DNA of 64,000 nt from positions 67,608,139 to 67,672,138 of the forward strand of contig NC_134577.1 of the NCBI RefSeq assembly GCF_050947875.1. The letters run 5' to 3'. The stretch's first letter is position 1, and every line of letters begins with the position of its first letter. Positions 10,249 through 54,600 of this stretch are shown one piece after another. A program made the position numbers and the translations under genes. The notes beneath the pieces were generated by a model. That model worked only from the letters and a program-made list of their open reading frames with translations. It searched no databases and was not told the origin of the DNA. This DNA comes from Dermacentor variabilis. Its lineage: Eukaryota; Arthropoda; Arachnida; Ixodida; Ixodidae.

Positions 10249-12280
10249 GTAAGTTCTTTCAGTTATCTGACGCTGCAGTAATGTTTATTTGCGCATTGAT
10301 AAGTGAGTGGCACTATGTGATCCTTTATAGTGCATGGAGCAGCCATTTTTCTTCGGTAAAAATGAACTATTGTGATAACCTCTGGCCCCGAACCAATGCA
10401 TGGGGAACTCAAAATCGAGTTCGGAAGAGACGAAGCGAACAAACAGTGTCCTGAGTGTTTGGTTTATTTATCGAAACCTCTATTTTTGTTTATATTAGGG
10501 CCACGATCGCTTGTCGGAACTTTCCGGTAGGTTATGTGAGCGCTGAGGCTCAGAGAGCAGTAAATATGCTTTTGTTGTCAATAAACGCCTATTTATTCGT
10601 GTTTTGCGCGCCTGTGCGTGTTTACCTGGTGGTCATGACGCCGTCTACGACAATCAATGAAAAACAAACGGCTCGTACTTGAGTCAGTTTAAATGCTCAA
10701 TGGTTGCCCTGCCGGTGCATCGCTCTGAAGGAATCGACACTGAGCAAAGAAATTGACATCTACGGTTTCGCGTTTCGAACTGCATCTTTTCCGGTGTATA
10801 ACTCACGTGAGTGTGTTTTGCTTACTTGTGCTCGAAACATATGCTGCTTTTCGGGCAACTGGTATTTTTTGATTTTGTACAATTCTTCTTTTTATCCATG
10901 GAATGCGCGAGCAAGTCTTAGTCTAGAGAATTACGTTCCGGATCATAGACGGGCAATATGTGTCTAGAGAGCCTGCTAGGCCATCTCGAGGAGTGCAAGT
11001 GACTAAAAAAACAAGAAAGTGGGGTGCAACAGGGAGAGGGAGGCAGGTTAAGTGTGCATGTACGTTCTCAAGAGCCACGCAAATGCCTATATTTTCGGTC
11101 ATAGCGCTGTCACCGTGTATGTAAAGCGCTGTGATCTAGACAAGTTGCTTCGGAGTAACTGTAGGCAATGCTTTCCAGAGCCCTAACAGTGACTCTGACA
11201 CAGCGCCACTGCACACCAATGGCAGAGTTGTCGCAAAGTTGCGGGCAAGCAGCGAATCCACACATACAGATGTCGTAGTTTGACTCGCAAAGCGCTTTCC
11301 CCAACTCAAGCAGCAAGACACGCTAATTATGCGTGGGGGACTCCACTGAAGGTCTCCGGCTGAACAAAATATGCCGGCAGAGTCTACACGTCTACACCTC
11401 CTCGCTTAGTTATACGAGTTTTGAGAGAGACAACAATGGTAAAATGCGGCATGGGCAAACACACGAAAGTAGACGGTTCATACCCGTATTTCATTCTCGA
11501 ACACATAGTATGCTCAATTCTCAAAGGTGTATTGCCACGAAATTTTACTGCAGTCAACAGTTATGCGTAATCGGCACCCATGCCGTGACCGCACTGATAT
11601 CCATTAGACATCCTTCGGACATCGGGTTCAAGGATATACATATATCCCTTGGATGTACTAAGTTCATCCGTCGGACACACCTCACTCGATCGTTTTTCCC
11701 ACACTTTCCCCGTCACTGGAGCATTCCTTGCTTGTGCGTGAGGGATATCATGGAGACATGCTGGGTACATTGCATGTACATGTCAGAACGTCTTGCAGTG
11801 TTCGCTGCAATGAATGATACGTTCGTAGCAGATGCCGAGTAACAGATGCAACGGATAGAACGTTCGTAGCAAGACCAGATACATCACGTGTGCACGCGCG
11901 CAAAGTTGCAGTGTGCTCTTTATTCTCTTAGGCCTTCGCTCACGCACAAGTGGCGTTTAGAACTTAAGTTACCAAATTGTGTCAGATAATGTATAAAATA
12001 CGACGTAGACAAAATTCGCAGGGATGATACTGTCACGTTGTGACGATGAAGAAAGCGGTAGCGAAACTGTGAATCACGTAACTAGCTCTTTACATATTGG
12101 GCGAACCTGCGCCCAGAAATAATTTGGAGGATGCTTAAGCTTCGCCTTTTAACCTTTCAAAGATCCCTGACTGCTCATCACCTTCTCGGCAAGTGGAGCG
12201 CATGTAACCGTAATGTTTACTGGGAAACGCTAGCCGCGAAAGCTATGCACGAAGGCGGGCACTGTGGTAGAAACGCGGCC
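10249..12280. other. Non-coding, candidate 5'-UTR intron
   Basis: No domain-bearing ORF. Around 11590-11680 short GGACAT/ATGTCC words recur (also around 13090-13260), suggesting a small decayed repeat. Confidence 0.3.
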
Positions 12281-12289
12281 TCTTGCGTG

Positions 12290-12690
12290 TGCCGCGATGC
12301 GACAGGAGCGAGCGCCAGCTGGAGGTACTGCAAGAAACTGGCGCGCCGTTCCGTGGCCTCCAAGACACCCATCGCACCGGCGCGCGCAAATGGCGGACAC
12401 CGCGGCCGGTTTGTGTGTGTGAAGGGGTTCCCTTGAGTTTTCGCGTAACAGAATGGTGTTTTCTCGTATAGTCGAATTACAATCAGGGAGCTATCATGTT
12501 TGTAGGTTGTGTGTAAGTCGTAGTTTACAATTTTTTCACGTATGTTGGCTTGAAAAATTCAATTAGTTCAGTAACTTCCTTGCGTCACATGGACGGCCTG
12601 GGTGTGGTTGGTTCAAAATCCTTTTGCCGAAACGATGTCTGACGCCGGACGCCGACGCCGGCTTTTCTGCGACGTGGCCTCCTAACGCTA
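12290..12690. repeat. Dispersed repeat family R1, copy 1
   Basis: It shares ordered blocks with copies at 17750-18125 and 49255-49410: GTGTTTTCTCGTATAGTC, AATTACAATC, AATTCAATTAGTTCA, GGGTGTGGTTGGTTC, CCGAAACGATGTC and a GACGCCGACGCC end. No coding capacity recognised. Confidence 0.55.
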
Positions 12691-13879
12691 TAACGTTTAA
12701 ACCGGCTTCACTCAAAGGGCAACAATAGCGGCGACCACAGTTGGCAATCGTCGGAATCTGATCTGCGGATCAAGCGTGTCTCTTTGATGGAGGACTCGCC
12801 GAACGTTCCAGCGTTATCACTGTTGCCTGCGTGCTTTACAGAAAGTGCTACACAATTGGTGTCGCGCATATAATATGATTACACAAAGCTCGACGAGAAC
12901 ATACGCAACAGATGGAATCAACGATAGCATTCGAGCAAGTTCTAAATCATGCAGGCACGTCTTGCGCTGAGCGAAAACTAATTTAGCCAGGGAACTGCAG
13001 CCCCCGAAAAAAATAAGTATAAATGAGTACACATGCCAATAGTTTCGAGTTATAATTTGAACAAGTGAGAAAACGTAATTCTGTCACGAGACAGCTAAAA
13101 TATCCCGCAAGAAAGTCCATGTGCAATATTCAGGGGACTTCTCGTGGTATAGGATATCCAAAATTTAACGTTGGGCGCATGTCATATTTGTCTCCGTAAA
13201 TGTTCAGGGATATTGGGATATGATTTGGATTTCCCACGGACGAAGCGTATTCACTGGGTATTGACTGAACGGAGCCTGACCAGCTTCTGCGCCAAGAATA
13301 ATTAACCCCCTTCTTCATTACTACCACAATGGTCTTTTGGTAAATATGAAGAGCGCTGTGGCTTGGGAGGTCGCCAGGGCAAATGCATCTGGTGTGCTAT
13401 TATAAAGTGCATCGAATACGGCCAGGTTTACGTTTTGAGCCAATCAGAGAAGACGTAGCCACATTGTGAGCCAATCACAGCTTGCGTTTCCGGTGAATTT
13501 AGGGGACGCGAAAGTTAATTCGGTAATTATTCGCGATCAACGATAGCAGGAGCGTTACACAATTCTTACGAAAATTAAAGGTTGACGTGCCCACTCGTGG
13601 TGGTTGCCCTCGAACGGATAACTTTTCTAGGCCACGCTGTCGTTGCCTGTCGTTACGTCAGCACGGGAGTATAGCAGCGCTGGTGTCGCCGTCTTGCGAA
13701 TGTGCATTTAATCGAAATGTGACGAGTCTCACCGATTTTCTGCCCCCCTGCATCAAGCAGTGCTTTAAAAATGTTATTACTCCGATAAGGCACCAAGATT
13801 CACCTACATTTGACACCAAGCCACAACCACTCCAACGGGGATAACTGGCAGGCCCATTATAGGCAGCAAGCAAGCAAAT
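12691..13879. other. Non-coding, nothing recognised
   Basis: Only short ORFs without motifs; a weak internal inverted similarity near 13130-13260. Confidence 0.35.
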
Positions 13880-14545
13880 CTTCATAGACCGCTGCGCCTC
13901 CAGGACAGCCTTCGGAGAACCCCGCTGTCGTTCCTACTGCTTTACCGTGGATACCCGCTCTCACGACGGCAACGGTCCTTCGGATCTGGCGGGAGCAGAG
14001 ACAACTTTTTCTGGACACCGCTCCCAGAACTCCATCCACCACAAGACGTTGCCCACGCGACTCGGGTACATACTCATACGCCAGGCGCTGCCAATAAACC
14101 GGCGAGTCATCAGCAGATGGCGCAAGCGCACCATAGGTCGCCCGAGCTGAGGGTCTGGGATAGACATGACACATCTACTATGGACACGCCAAGCGGCAAT
14201 CAGAAGCCGCTCATACTCGGCCCTCTGGGAGTGACGTTCTTGTGAGGAGTGGACCATATCGACGCATCGCTCCAAGGCTTCCCTGCTGGCCCTTCTGACT
14301 TAGGCGAAGGAAGGCAACGTCCTGTACCTGACTCCACACATCTGCCAGACGTCTGAAGCGCTGGAACACATTGTTCGATCGCCCAGCATATATGCTGGAT
14401 CGAAGGACGTTGTAAAGTTGCCTAGCCAGCGTTGGCAGGCAACCACTGTCGGAAGGCGCTATCCTCGGCCCATGATCTGACACTGCAAATTCAATGCGGG
14501 CAACTAAAGCGCTGTTGAAGTTTCTGCAGGACACCAAGCTGGTCG
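13880..14545 (-). pseudogene. Unrecognised decayed coding relic
   Basis: On the minus strand, long frames at 14537-14211 and 14275-13961 overlap, and their arginine-rich composition is unlike random AT-rich tick DNA. Words such as Y-N-V-L-R-S-S-I-Y and W-S-Q-V-Q-D-V-A-F-L suggest a once-coding sequence. I do not recognise the family; a transposon protein fragment is the likeliest source, given the RTE relic next to it. A palindrome near 14383-14407 (CAGCATATATGCTG) lies inside. Confidence 0.3.
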
Positions 14546-14769
14546 AGCGGTTCTAGTACGGCCACTGTCTAATATACATCGGCACTCACCACTTCTCTTA
14601 TCATTATCACCCATCCCAATACTTTCACTCCCCTTCCCTTTTCCTCAGTGCAGAGTAGCAGACTAGCGCGTACTAGCTGAGGTCTTTCCTGTCAAGAAAT
14701 TCTACCTTTTGTATTCCTCTCTCCTCCACCTAGATGACGGGCCAGCCCTTAGGATTAAAGTTTAGTATT

Positions 14770-16378
14770 ACTTCACCCATGGCCCTCAGTCCCCAGCAGT
14801 GCTGAGCACCTGACCAAGGCGGCGGTCAGAACTTCGACGCTGCAGAGTGTACTAAGAATCTCCGGATTCTGACAGGCCGCCACTGGAAACTCAATCTGGC
14901 AACGTTCAACACACGAACCCTCTCGAATACACCTAGCTTAGCAACACTCTTGGAGGAATTACCAGGCATCGCGTTGGATATCATTGGCCTTAGGGAAGTT
15001 AGAAGAACTGGCGAGGATTATACAGTGCTGACTAACGGCCACATCTTCTGCTACAGAGTACTTCCAGATAAGAGACAATACGGAGTAGGATTTCCCAGCC
15101 ATAAGGACATAGCAGGGCAGCATTTACGAATTCTACAGCACTAATGAGAGGGTATCAGTAGTGGCAATAAAGCTGAGTAGGAGGTATAGAATAAAGGTAG
15201 TACAAGCCTTCGCTCCAACCTTCAGTCACGATGATGAAGAAATAGAAAAGTTTTGTGAAGATGTTGAATTAGCGATGAGAAAAGTGCAAACTCAGTATAC
15301 TGTAGTGATGAGCGACTTCAATGCAAAAGTGAGGAAAAAGTAGGCTGGTGAACAAGCAATTGGCAACTACGGAATCGATTCTGGGGACACTAGAGAAGAG
15401 GTATTGATAGAATTAGTCGAAAGGAATAAGCTCTGAATAATGAATACTTCCGTTGGGAAGCGAAGCAACTGAAAGTGGACCTGGAAAAACCCTAATTCAA
15501 AAACAAAAAAATGAAATAGATTTCATACTCTCTGCCGATCCCAGCAAATGCAGGATGTAGAAGTGTTAGGTAAGTTAAAGTGGCAGTGATCACAGGTTAG
15601 TGACGTCTAGGACTTCCCTCAGTATGAAGAGAGAAAGAGTAATGTTACTTCTGAACTTAACGTTACAGCGCAAACACCTAAGACGAACCACAAAAAGAAA
15701 GAAACGACACACACTGTGGTTCGTCTTAGGTGTTTGCGCTGTAACGTTAAGTTCAGAATTATGTACCAACTAGGCCCAAATGAAGTTTTACTGAAGAATA
15801 ATGTTAGGCAAGAAAAAACAGGCCAACCTACACGCAGTAAGGGTAAATGCAGACCAATTCAGGCTGGTGTTGGCCAACAAATATGCAGCTATTATAACAG
15901 AGTGATGAAGATGACTTGGATATAACGAATGAAAACGTAACTAGGCTGGTTTCAGAAGCAGCAATTGAAGTGGGAGGCAAGGCACCAAGGCTACTATGTA
16001 AGCACTCCCAAGCAACAAAGGACCTAATAAAGAAACAACAAAGCATGAAAGTGTCCATTTCAAGAGATCAGATAGAATTCGGGGAACTGTCAAAACTGAT
16101 CAACAAGGAGAAAGTAAGGAATGTCCGAAATTAGAACGTGAGAAAGACTGGGGAATCAGTAAAAAAGTGGACGCAGCTTGAAATCCGTGAGAAGAAAACT
16201 TGACATAGGACAAGCCAATATGTGCGCACTGGAAGATAAGCAGGGTAATATCATCAGCAATTTAGAAGATATAATAAATGCAGTGGAAGAATTATATACT
16301 GACCTGTACAGTGCCCAGAGGACTCGGGAGAACTCCATTCGGAACGATAATGAACAGGATACAGAATTCCTGTAAACA
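14770..16378 (+). pseudogene. RTE LINE relic (endonuclease and linker), 3'-truncated
   Basis: The + strand begins with the same leader as the better LINE copy (CCTCAGTCCCCAGCAG) and continues into a decayed apurinic-type endonuclease. Recognisable blocks are N-L-A-T-F-N (about 14895), I-I-G-L-R-E-V-R-R-T (about 14980), A-P-T-F-S-H-D-D and M-S-D-F-N-A-K (about 15310, where the usual GDFN has become SDFN). The linker up to M-C-A-L-E-D-K (about 16220) is also visible. Multiple stops and frameshifts break it, and no reverse transcriptase follows. An inverted duplication interrupts it at 15649-15758. Confidence 0.8.
15649..15758. repeat. Perfect 44-bp inverted repeat with 22-bp spacer
   Basis: 15649-15692 and 15715-15758 are exact reverse complements (arm core CAAACACCTAAGACGAACCA). 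It lies inside the LINE relic and is not part of the LINE family sequence at 29-32 kb. Confidence 0.75.
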
Positions 16379-16611
16379 TTCGCTCACTAACTAAACCAAC
16401 AAGGACGGTGTCACGCGCGCACAAGCAAACACGGACACATCTCACTCGATGACAGCGGAAACTCGCTGTCAAAACGCTGGAGTGAGGAAGCGCGGCAGCA
16501 GCGGCGAGCGAGTTGACCTTCGTGCGGCGGGAACACATCGCACGGCGGAAGTCTGTCCCCGTCGCAGACCGCTTTCAAAATAGGGCCCGCGCGGCCGCGC
16601 CACACGCATTA
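16379..16611. other. GC-rich non-coding DNA, nothing recognised
   Basis: No motif-bearing ORF. Confidence 0.3.
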
Positions 16612-16939
16612 GCCGCGGATAAAGCCCCTTAAACTTCGTAAAGTAGTGCCACGCTTTGAAGAATGCCACCTCCTCCTCGCGCGCTCTGGCCGAGGCCGAC
16701 GCCGCATCGCTATTGGCCTAATAGCATCACGTGGGTCCTCGCGTCGTGCATCAGCGCCATTTTTGCTCGAGAAGCGATTACGGAGTGGCGAGGAGCGCAT
16801 GTTGGCGCCGTTGATACGCTCGAGCAGTGTAGGCGGCGCCAAGGTCGAGTAGGGAGCGCGAAAGAGAGGAGAAACGAGGAGTGAAGGCGGAGGAGGAGAA
16901 TGTCACTACTTTACGAAGTTTAAGGGGCTTTAGCCGCGG
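16612..16939. mobile_element. MITE with ~39-bp terminal inverted repeats
   Basis: The left end CCGCGGATAAAGCCCC continuing through TTAAACTTCGTAAAGTAGTG is mirrored at the right end by CACTACTTTACGAAGTTTAA and GGGGCTTTAGCCGCGG. Only about two mismatches separate the arms. The ~250-bp interior is GC-rich and non-coding. No transposase present. Confidence 0.75.
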
Positions 16940-17749
16940 GAACAGAACCCCCCTCCCTCCACACTCTGCCCGGCCCCCGGTGCTTTGGGCGCGGCGGAAG
17001 ACTGCGCGCTTCTTCCCTACTTTCGTCCCTTGCGCGCGCTATATTGAGTCGTCATCGCTGGCTCACCCTCGCACGCTTTCACTCGCACATACAGCGTACG
17101 ACGTGCGACGATGATGTTATCGCCCTTGGAATTTACACGGAACGTCACGGCGACACCGGCGGCGACGTGTAGTCGTCGATGTCGCAAGTACCTCAAGAAC
17201 CATTTAAGAGCTAGTTGTAGTGCGACACGCTGCTTCTGCGTGTAGCTACTTGCGCTGCTGTTCACGACGAGTTCCTGCCCCTGCATGTTGCTAGCATTCC
17301 GAGAAACAACTCTCTCGACTGTCCGCTACAGGTTCAGTTTCGAAGTAGTGGTCTTTCGCTGGTTTAAATGTATTTCCTCGTGTATATATGGGCAAATTGA
17401 GCAGCCTTACACGTGACAAGAGGCGCAGAGCAATCTAAAACGAACATTTCCCTGACTGTAGTAGTCCACATAATGAGGGGGCAGAAGAGGGGATTAACCT
17501 CCCCCCCCTCTTCTCTTTTTCATGACGCACCTGGCGCTTTTTCTGGCACGCCAAGACAGGATGACTGTATTGAGCAACGATTAATAACGTTCCTTTCTCG
17601 TGCCTATAAACCGTTATGAACAATCCTTTACATATTGTAAATTTCGTGCAATGGTGATTACGCTCCTGTGCGGTCGTCGGGATCGTTGTTCGTTGCATGA
17701 ACAATCGTGCTATCGTTATTCATTACACTGTCACGCTCCCGAACAAGCG
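16940..17749. other. Non-coding, nothing recognised
   Basis: GC-rich at the left, mixed later; short ORFs only. Confidence 0.3.
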
Positions 17750-18125
17750 CAGCTTTCTCACGGATTCGCGGACGCGAGCGCCATCTGGATGGTGTTGTTG
17801 CAAGGAACCGAGCGGGCCGCGCCGCTCTACGAATGGTAGAAACGCTGGAAAAGTGGTTTCGTGTTTGAGTTTCCGCGTTGCAGAATTATGTTTTCTGGTA
17901 TATTCAAATTACAATCCAACGCTGTCATGTCTGTATGTTGTGTTCAGTTCGTACTTTACGATTTTTCTGACGCCTGTTGCTTTGGGGAATTCAATTAGTT
18001 CACTAAAGCCTCTGCGCCACTTGGAGGGCTTGCGCGGTTGTGGTTCGGAATGGTTTTTCCCGAAAGCACATCCGACGCCGACGCCCAACTTTTTTTTGCG
18101 ACGCTAGGCTGTCGCGTTGATAAAG
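17750..18125. repeat. Dispersed repeat family R1, copy 2
   Basis: The same block order as 12290-12690: a GAGCGCCA-type block, GCAGAATTATGTTTTCTGGT, AATTACAATC, AATTCAATTAGTTCAC, GGTTGTGGTTCGG and a CCGACGCCGACGCC end. Confidence 0.5.
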
Positions 18126-18364
18126 GACAGGAACGGAGCGAAAGAGCGTTGCTTCTCGCTCAAGCTTCCACACGGGCGCGTTATATGCCAAATACTTTGT
18201 TATAACGTTGATCGGCTCCAGACAAATGTATTCACTGAGTGTCCTTTGGCTTCGCAGTAGTCCACCTTTACGAAGGATGCTCGCGCTGACGCTCTCGAAT
18301 ACAGTTTTTTTTCTCTTTGTTCTGCACCGCTTCTGGTCGGGTGACCGAACAGAGACGCCGAGCC

Positions 18365-51123
<32,759 letters not shown>

Positions 51124-51281
51124 CCCCGACGGGGCACACGGACCCCCGTGCAAACATCCGTTTCTCCTCATTTACCCACTTGTTTTTTTTTTCTTGCCAC
51201 GTCGGTTTCCGAATAATTGCCGCGAGATGACTACATTGTCTGGGCACAGATAACGCTTCGATGTGTCGCCAGGGCCAAATG

Positions 51282-51296
51282 ATTAAAGCGATTAAA
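51282..51296 (+). terminator. Candidate polyadenylation signals (ATTAAA x2)
   Basis: ATTAAA at 51282-51287 and 51291-51296, 159-173 bases after the stop codon. These are common variants of the AATAAA hexamer; the cleavage site is not determined. Confidence 0.5.
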
Positions 51297-51450
51297 ACGA
51301 ACACTAATTCTGCAGTAACGTCGCTGGCGTGGCGTTAATTTTGACACTGTATACTGGAGAGACTCAACATTGTGAGAACGGTTTCTTCAACAGTTATGTT
51401 CTAACGCACTTCGTACGCAACTGACGCAGCGCAGGGCCTACGTAGCTATC

Positions 51451-51660
51451 CCGCCGTGCGGTGTCAGTAGCATTAGCGGCTGAGCACGAGATTACTTGTT
51501 ACACTCTCGACACCGGCGGCCGCATTAGGATGAAAGAGAAATGCAAAAAAAAAAGCTTCTGTACTTAGATTTAGGTGAACGTTACAGAAACCCAGGTGGT
51601 GGAAATTAATCTGGAGTCCCCCCGGTACGGCGTCTCTCTCAGCATTTAATTTAACAAACC
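51451..51660 (+). mobile_element. Ruka-type SINE, old copy
   Basis: Plus orientation: decayed head (CCGCCGTGCGGTGTCAGTAG), GCGGCCGCATTAGGATGAAA, ACGTTACAGAAACCCAGGTG, GGAGTCCCCCCGGTACGGCG. It lies just beyond the calcyphosine-like gene. Confidence 0.65.
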
Positions 51661-54600
51661 TAAACAAATTGCGGAAAGGACCTTGCTATACTTTGCCATA
51701 CAAATGGTGCTAACTTTACACTGCCTCCATGCAGCTTAGGGTCTCTTTAATGCTGAGTGCGCAAAATTTAGCCAATGCACATTCGTGTCTCATGAGTCAG
51801 CATCTTCTTTGGTTCAATAGTGGAGCAGTTCTCTTTCCAGATTTTGCGTCAGCACCGAAAACCAGTCAATTCATTTTAGATGCTTATTGTTAGGGTTAAG
51901 CTGGTTAGTTATTGCAGCTTCGGTATTTCAATTTCAGCGTCATGTTGGTACAGAAATAATTTTCGGTTCTGTTTCGTTAAGTCCGAATACGTAGATCTGT
52001 CCAGAGGTCTTGAAATGTTTGATCGTAGGTGATGGGTGATGGTTAACCATTTGTGACAGCCCACTTTGCCTAAACATTTCCGAAGTGTTTTTTTTACTGG
52101 TCAGTATTCGACATTTTTTTTAACCTTTGATTGAACAATGTCTTACACACTTGGCCGCTTTTGAGTAATGACCACTTACTAGATGGGTAACAGGGTCTCT
52201 AAATTTTCGGCCATAAATAATGGGAAACTGTTCGTCTTAAGTGTGACAGCAAACAAGCATTTCTGAGGTACTGTGTGGTTAGTATTTGAATGTCTTTAAA
52301 CGGCTGAGTAGTGAGTGCCTTAGAAACGTGAAAATATTGGGTCAAGCACGCCTATTGAATTGGTCACCAGTTCCTGAAGTTCTTAGCCATGAATGATGCT
52401 ACTGTTAGCCATAAGTGATGGGCCACTGTGTTTTGCACACCTTTGTTCCGTATATCTGTGGTTTGAGCTGGCCAATATTGGGCTATCTTTCCTACCAATA
52501 CTTATACAATGCGTTATGAACTTGGACCATACCCTGCGGCTCACGATGTTGCGTCTCAATAACAGGCTGCCACTTGTGAATCAGAGCGGACATAGTGTAA
52601 CACTTCAGTAGTTTCTGACAACGTAAGCACATTGCAGATTCTTAGGCTTTTTGCTTCGACTGTGCCGACAGCGTACGCTTGCATACCAGGGCAGAATGAA
52701 ATTCAAAGGCGAACTTTGTAAAAGTCGCCCGCCAGTACACAATGCATTCGTCTGTGCGTTTAGGAACAGGACCATAGCTCCTGAGAAATGCACAACGTCA
52801 CAAATAAGCGCACTCTTGTTTGTCGTCTGCTATCGCCCTGTAAACACTGCAGTAGCTATATTTAGCAGTCGTCTAGCCATGTCGTCTGCTATGTAGTCTG
52901 CTGTGGTTCGGTTGCTTCCTTTTTTTTTGCTCCAAAGGCGCGCAAGCACTCTGGAGAGGAAGCACAAGAAAGAATGACGGACACTGGAGACGCCGAATCT
53001 ACGCAACTCCCGTTTTTTTTTTATTGCCCCAGAGACATTTCCAGGCCGAGGCGCTGCGCTACCTGCCTGGACGCTCTTTCCTACAAAAACAGAGAAACAC
53101 GAGAGCAGGAACGAAACAACGCAAACAACGAGACGACCTCACGCGTCACGGAACAAAGTGTGTGTACAAGCTCCGATGAGAGAGAGAGAGTGAGTGAGTG
53201 AATACTGGTGGCAGACGTGCCCAGTTTTTTTTTCCGCACCGCCCTCTCTTCTCTCGCAAAGCCACGTATAACCGCTTCTCAACAAGAACAGAGGCGCTCA
53301 AAGCGTGTGTTTCATCTCATCTCAAGTACGTTTTTCGTCAACAAGCAACAACAACCGTCTGCGAACACCTGAACACGCTAGAAGTAGAACTCTGCTTTTT
53401 TTTTTCCTCTTTTATCACTGACATTCCATCTTCCGTTCTTTTTTTTATTCTCTCCTCCAACAACGAACAAGCCCGCCCCCTTTTGGTAAAAAATATATTT
53501 AAAGATATATATGTAAAACACGTCGCTTTTCTTTTAAATATATATGTACAGCGCAGAGAATTATTCCTCCGGGGAGTCGGACGACAGAAAAAGAAAATTA
53601 AGACGCGTTCCCGCAGCCTCGGCTAAGGGAGCGGCTGCGCATTTGTATTATTTGTTTATTTATTTATTCATTCAACGGCGAACACTCACAAGGAACGTTT
53701 CGAGTCGCGGTACATGGTCGGGTTGCGGCTAAAGTGCGCATGCGCGAGGTTTCGAGGCTGCAGACTGTAGCCACGATTTGCCTGTCGAAAACTAACAGCC
53801 GAAGCCATAGCCAGAGAGTAGCGCGGACGACCACGGTTAGGGCCGAGCACGATTTGCTGAAGGAGAAATGGAGGCCCAAACTCCACGCCTAATCGCACGA
53901 ACGTGCGTGCTCCATTCGCAATCTTCTACTTTGAAAGCCGCACGAACGGCAATCACCTTTCGAGGCCAAGAAGAAGGAGATCGTACATAAACCTCGGAAT
54001 CGAATGCCATTCGGCCGATTAATTAGTACGAAGTCCGCCATTTCTGCCCTTCTCAGGCGATTGAAAGGGATGTTGCTCCCAATTCTGGGTGCAGTCGGAG
54101 GCTACGGCGAATGGTGCGCAGAGCAGCGTTCGGGAGTTCAAACGTGAACGTGCCCGATTGACCGCCATGAGACTGTGCCAGCTCCGGTGGTATTATGTTT
54201 CAACTGCGAGTGACCTCTGTCTCAATGGCAGCCAATTGGGCCTCAGAGGAACCCGAGACTGCCGTCACGTCTGCATCAGACCGAACACGGGGCTACGGCT
54301 GTGTTTTTCGCATTAGCTGAGCACTTTATGCCAAAGGGTAGTAAGCAAACCGCTTTATTAGGCTATAATCGCTTACTAGATAGCACTGTTTGCAGTCAAA
54401 TCGCGACACTTTAGTTGTCCTTGCGACTTCGGACGTCAGAATGCAACAAATTAACGTTTAACACGGACGGCGCGAGGTACCACTGCATAATCGCCCAGAA
54501 AGGTCAGAAAAAGTGAATCGCGACATTCGGGCTTGACTTGTCTCCAAGCTGCGTCGTGCTTAAACGGTGAAGTGACTTCGATTTTTAACATTGTTTTGAT

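Noticed and set aside
11333..11842. 169-codon + strand ORF
   Set aside because: No motifs, ordinary composition and no splice context; not supported as a gene.
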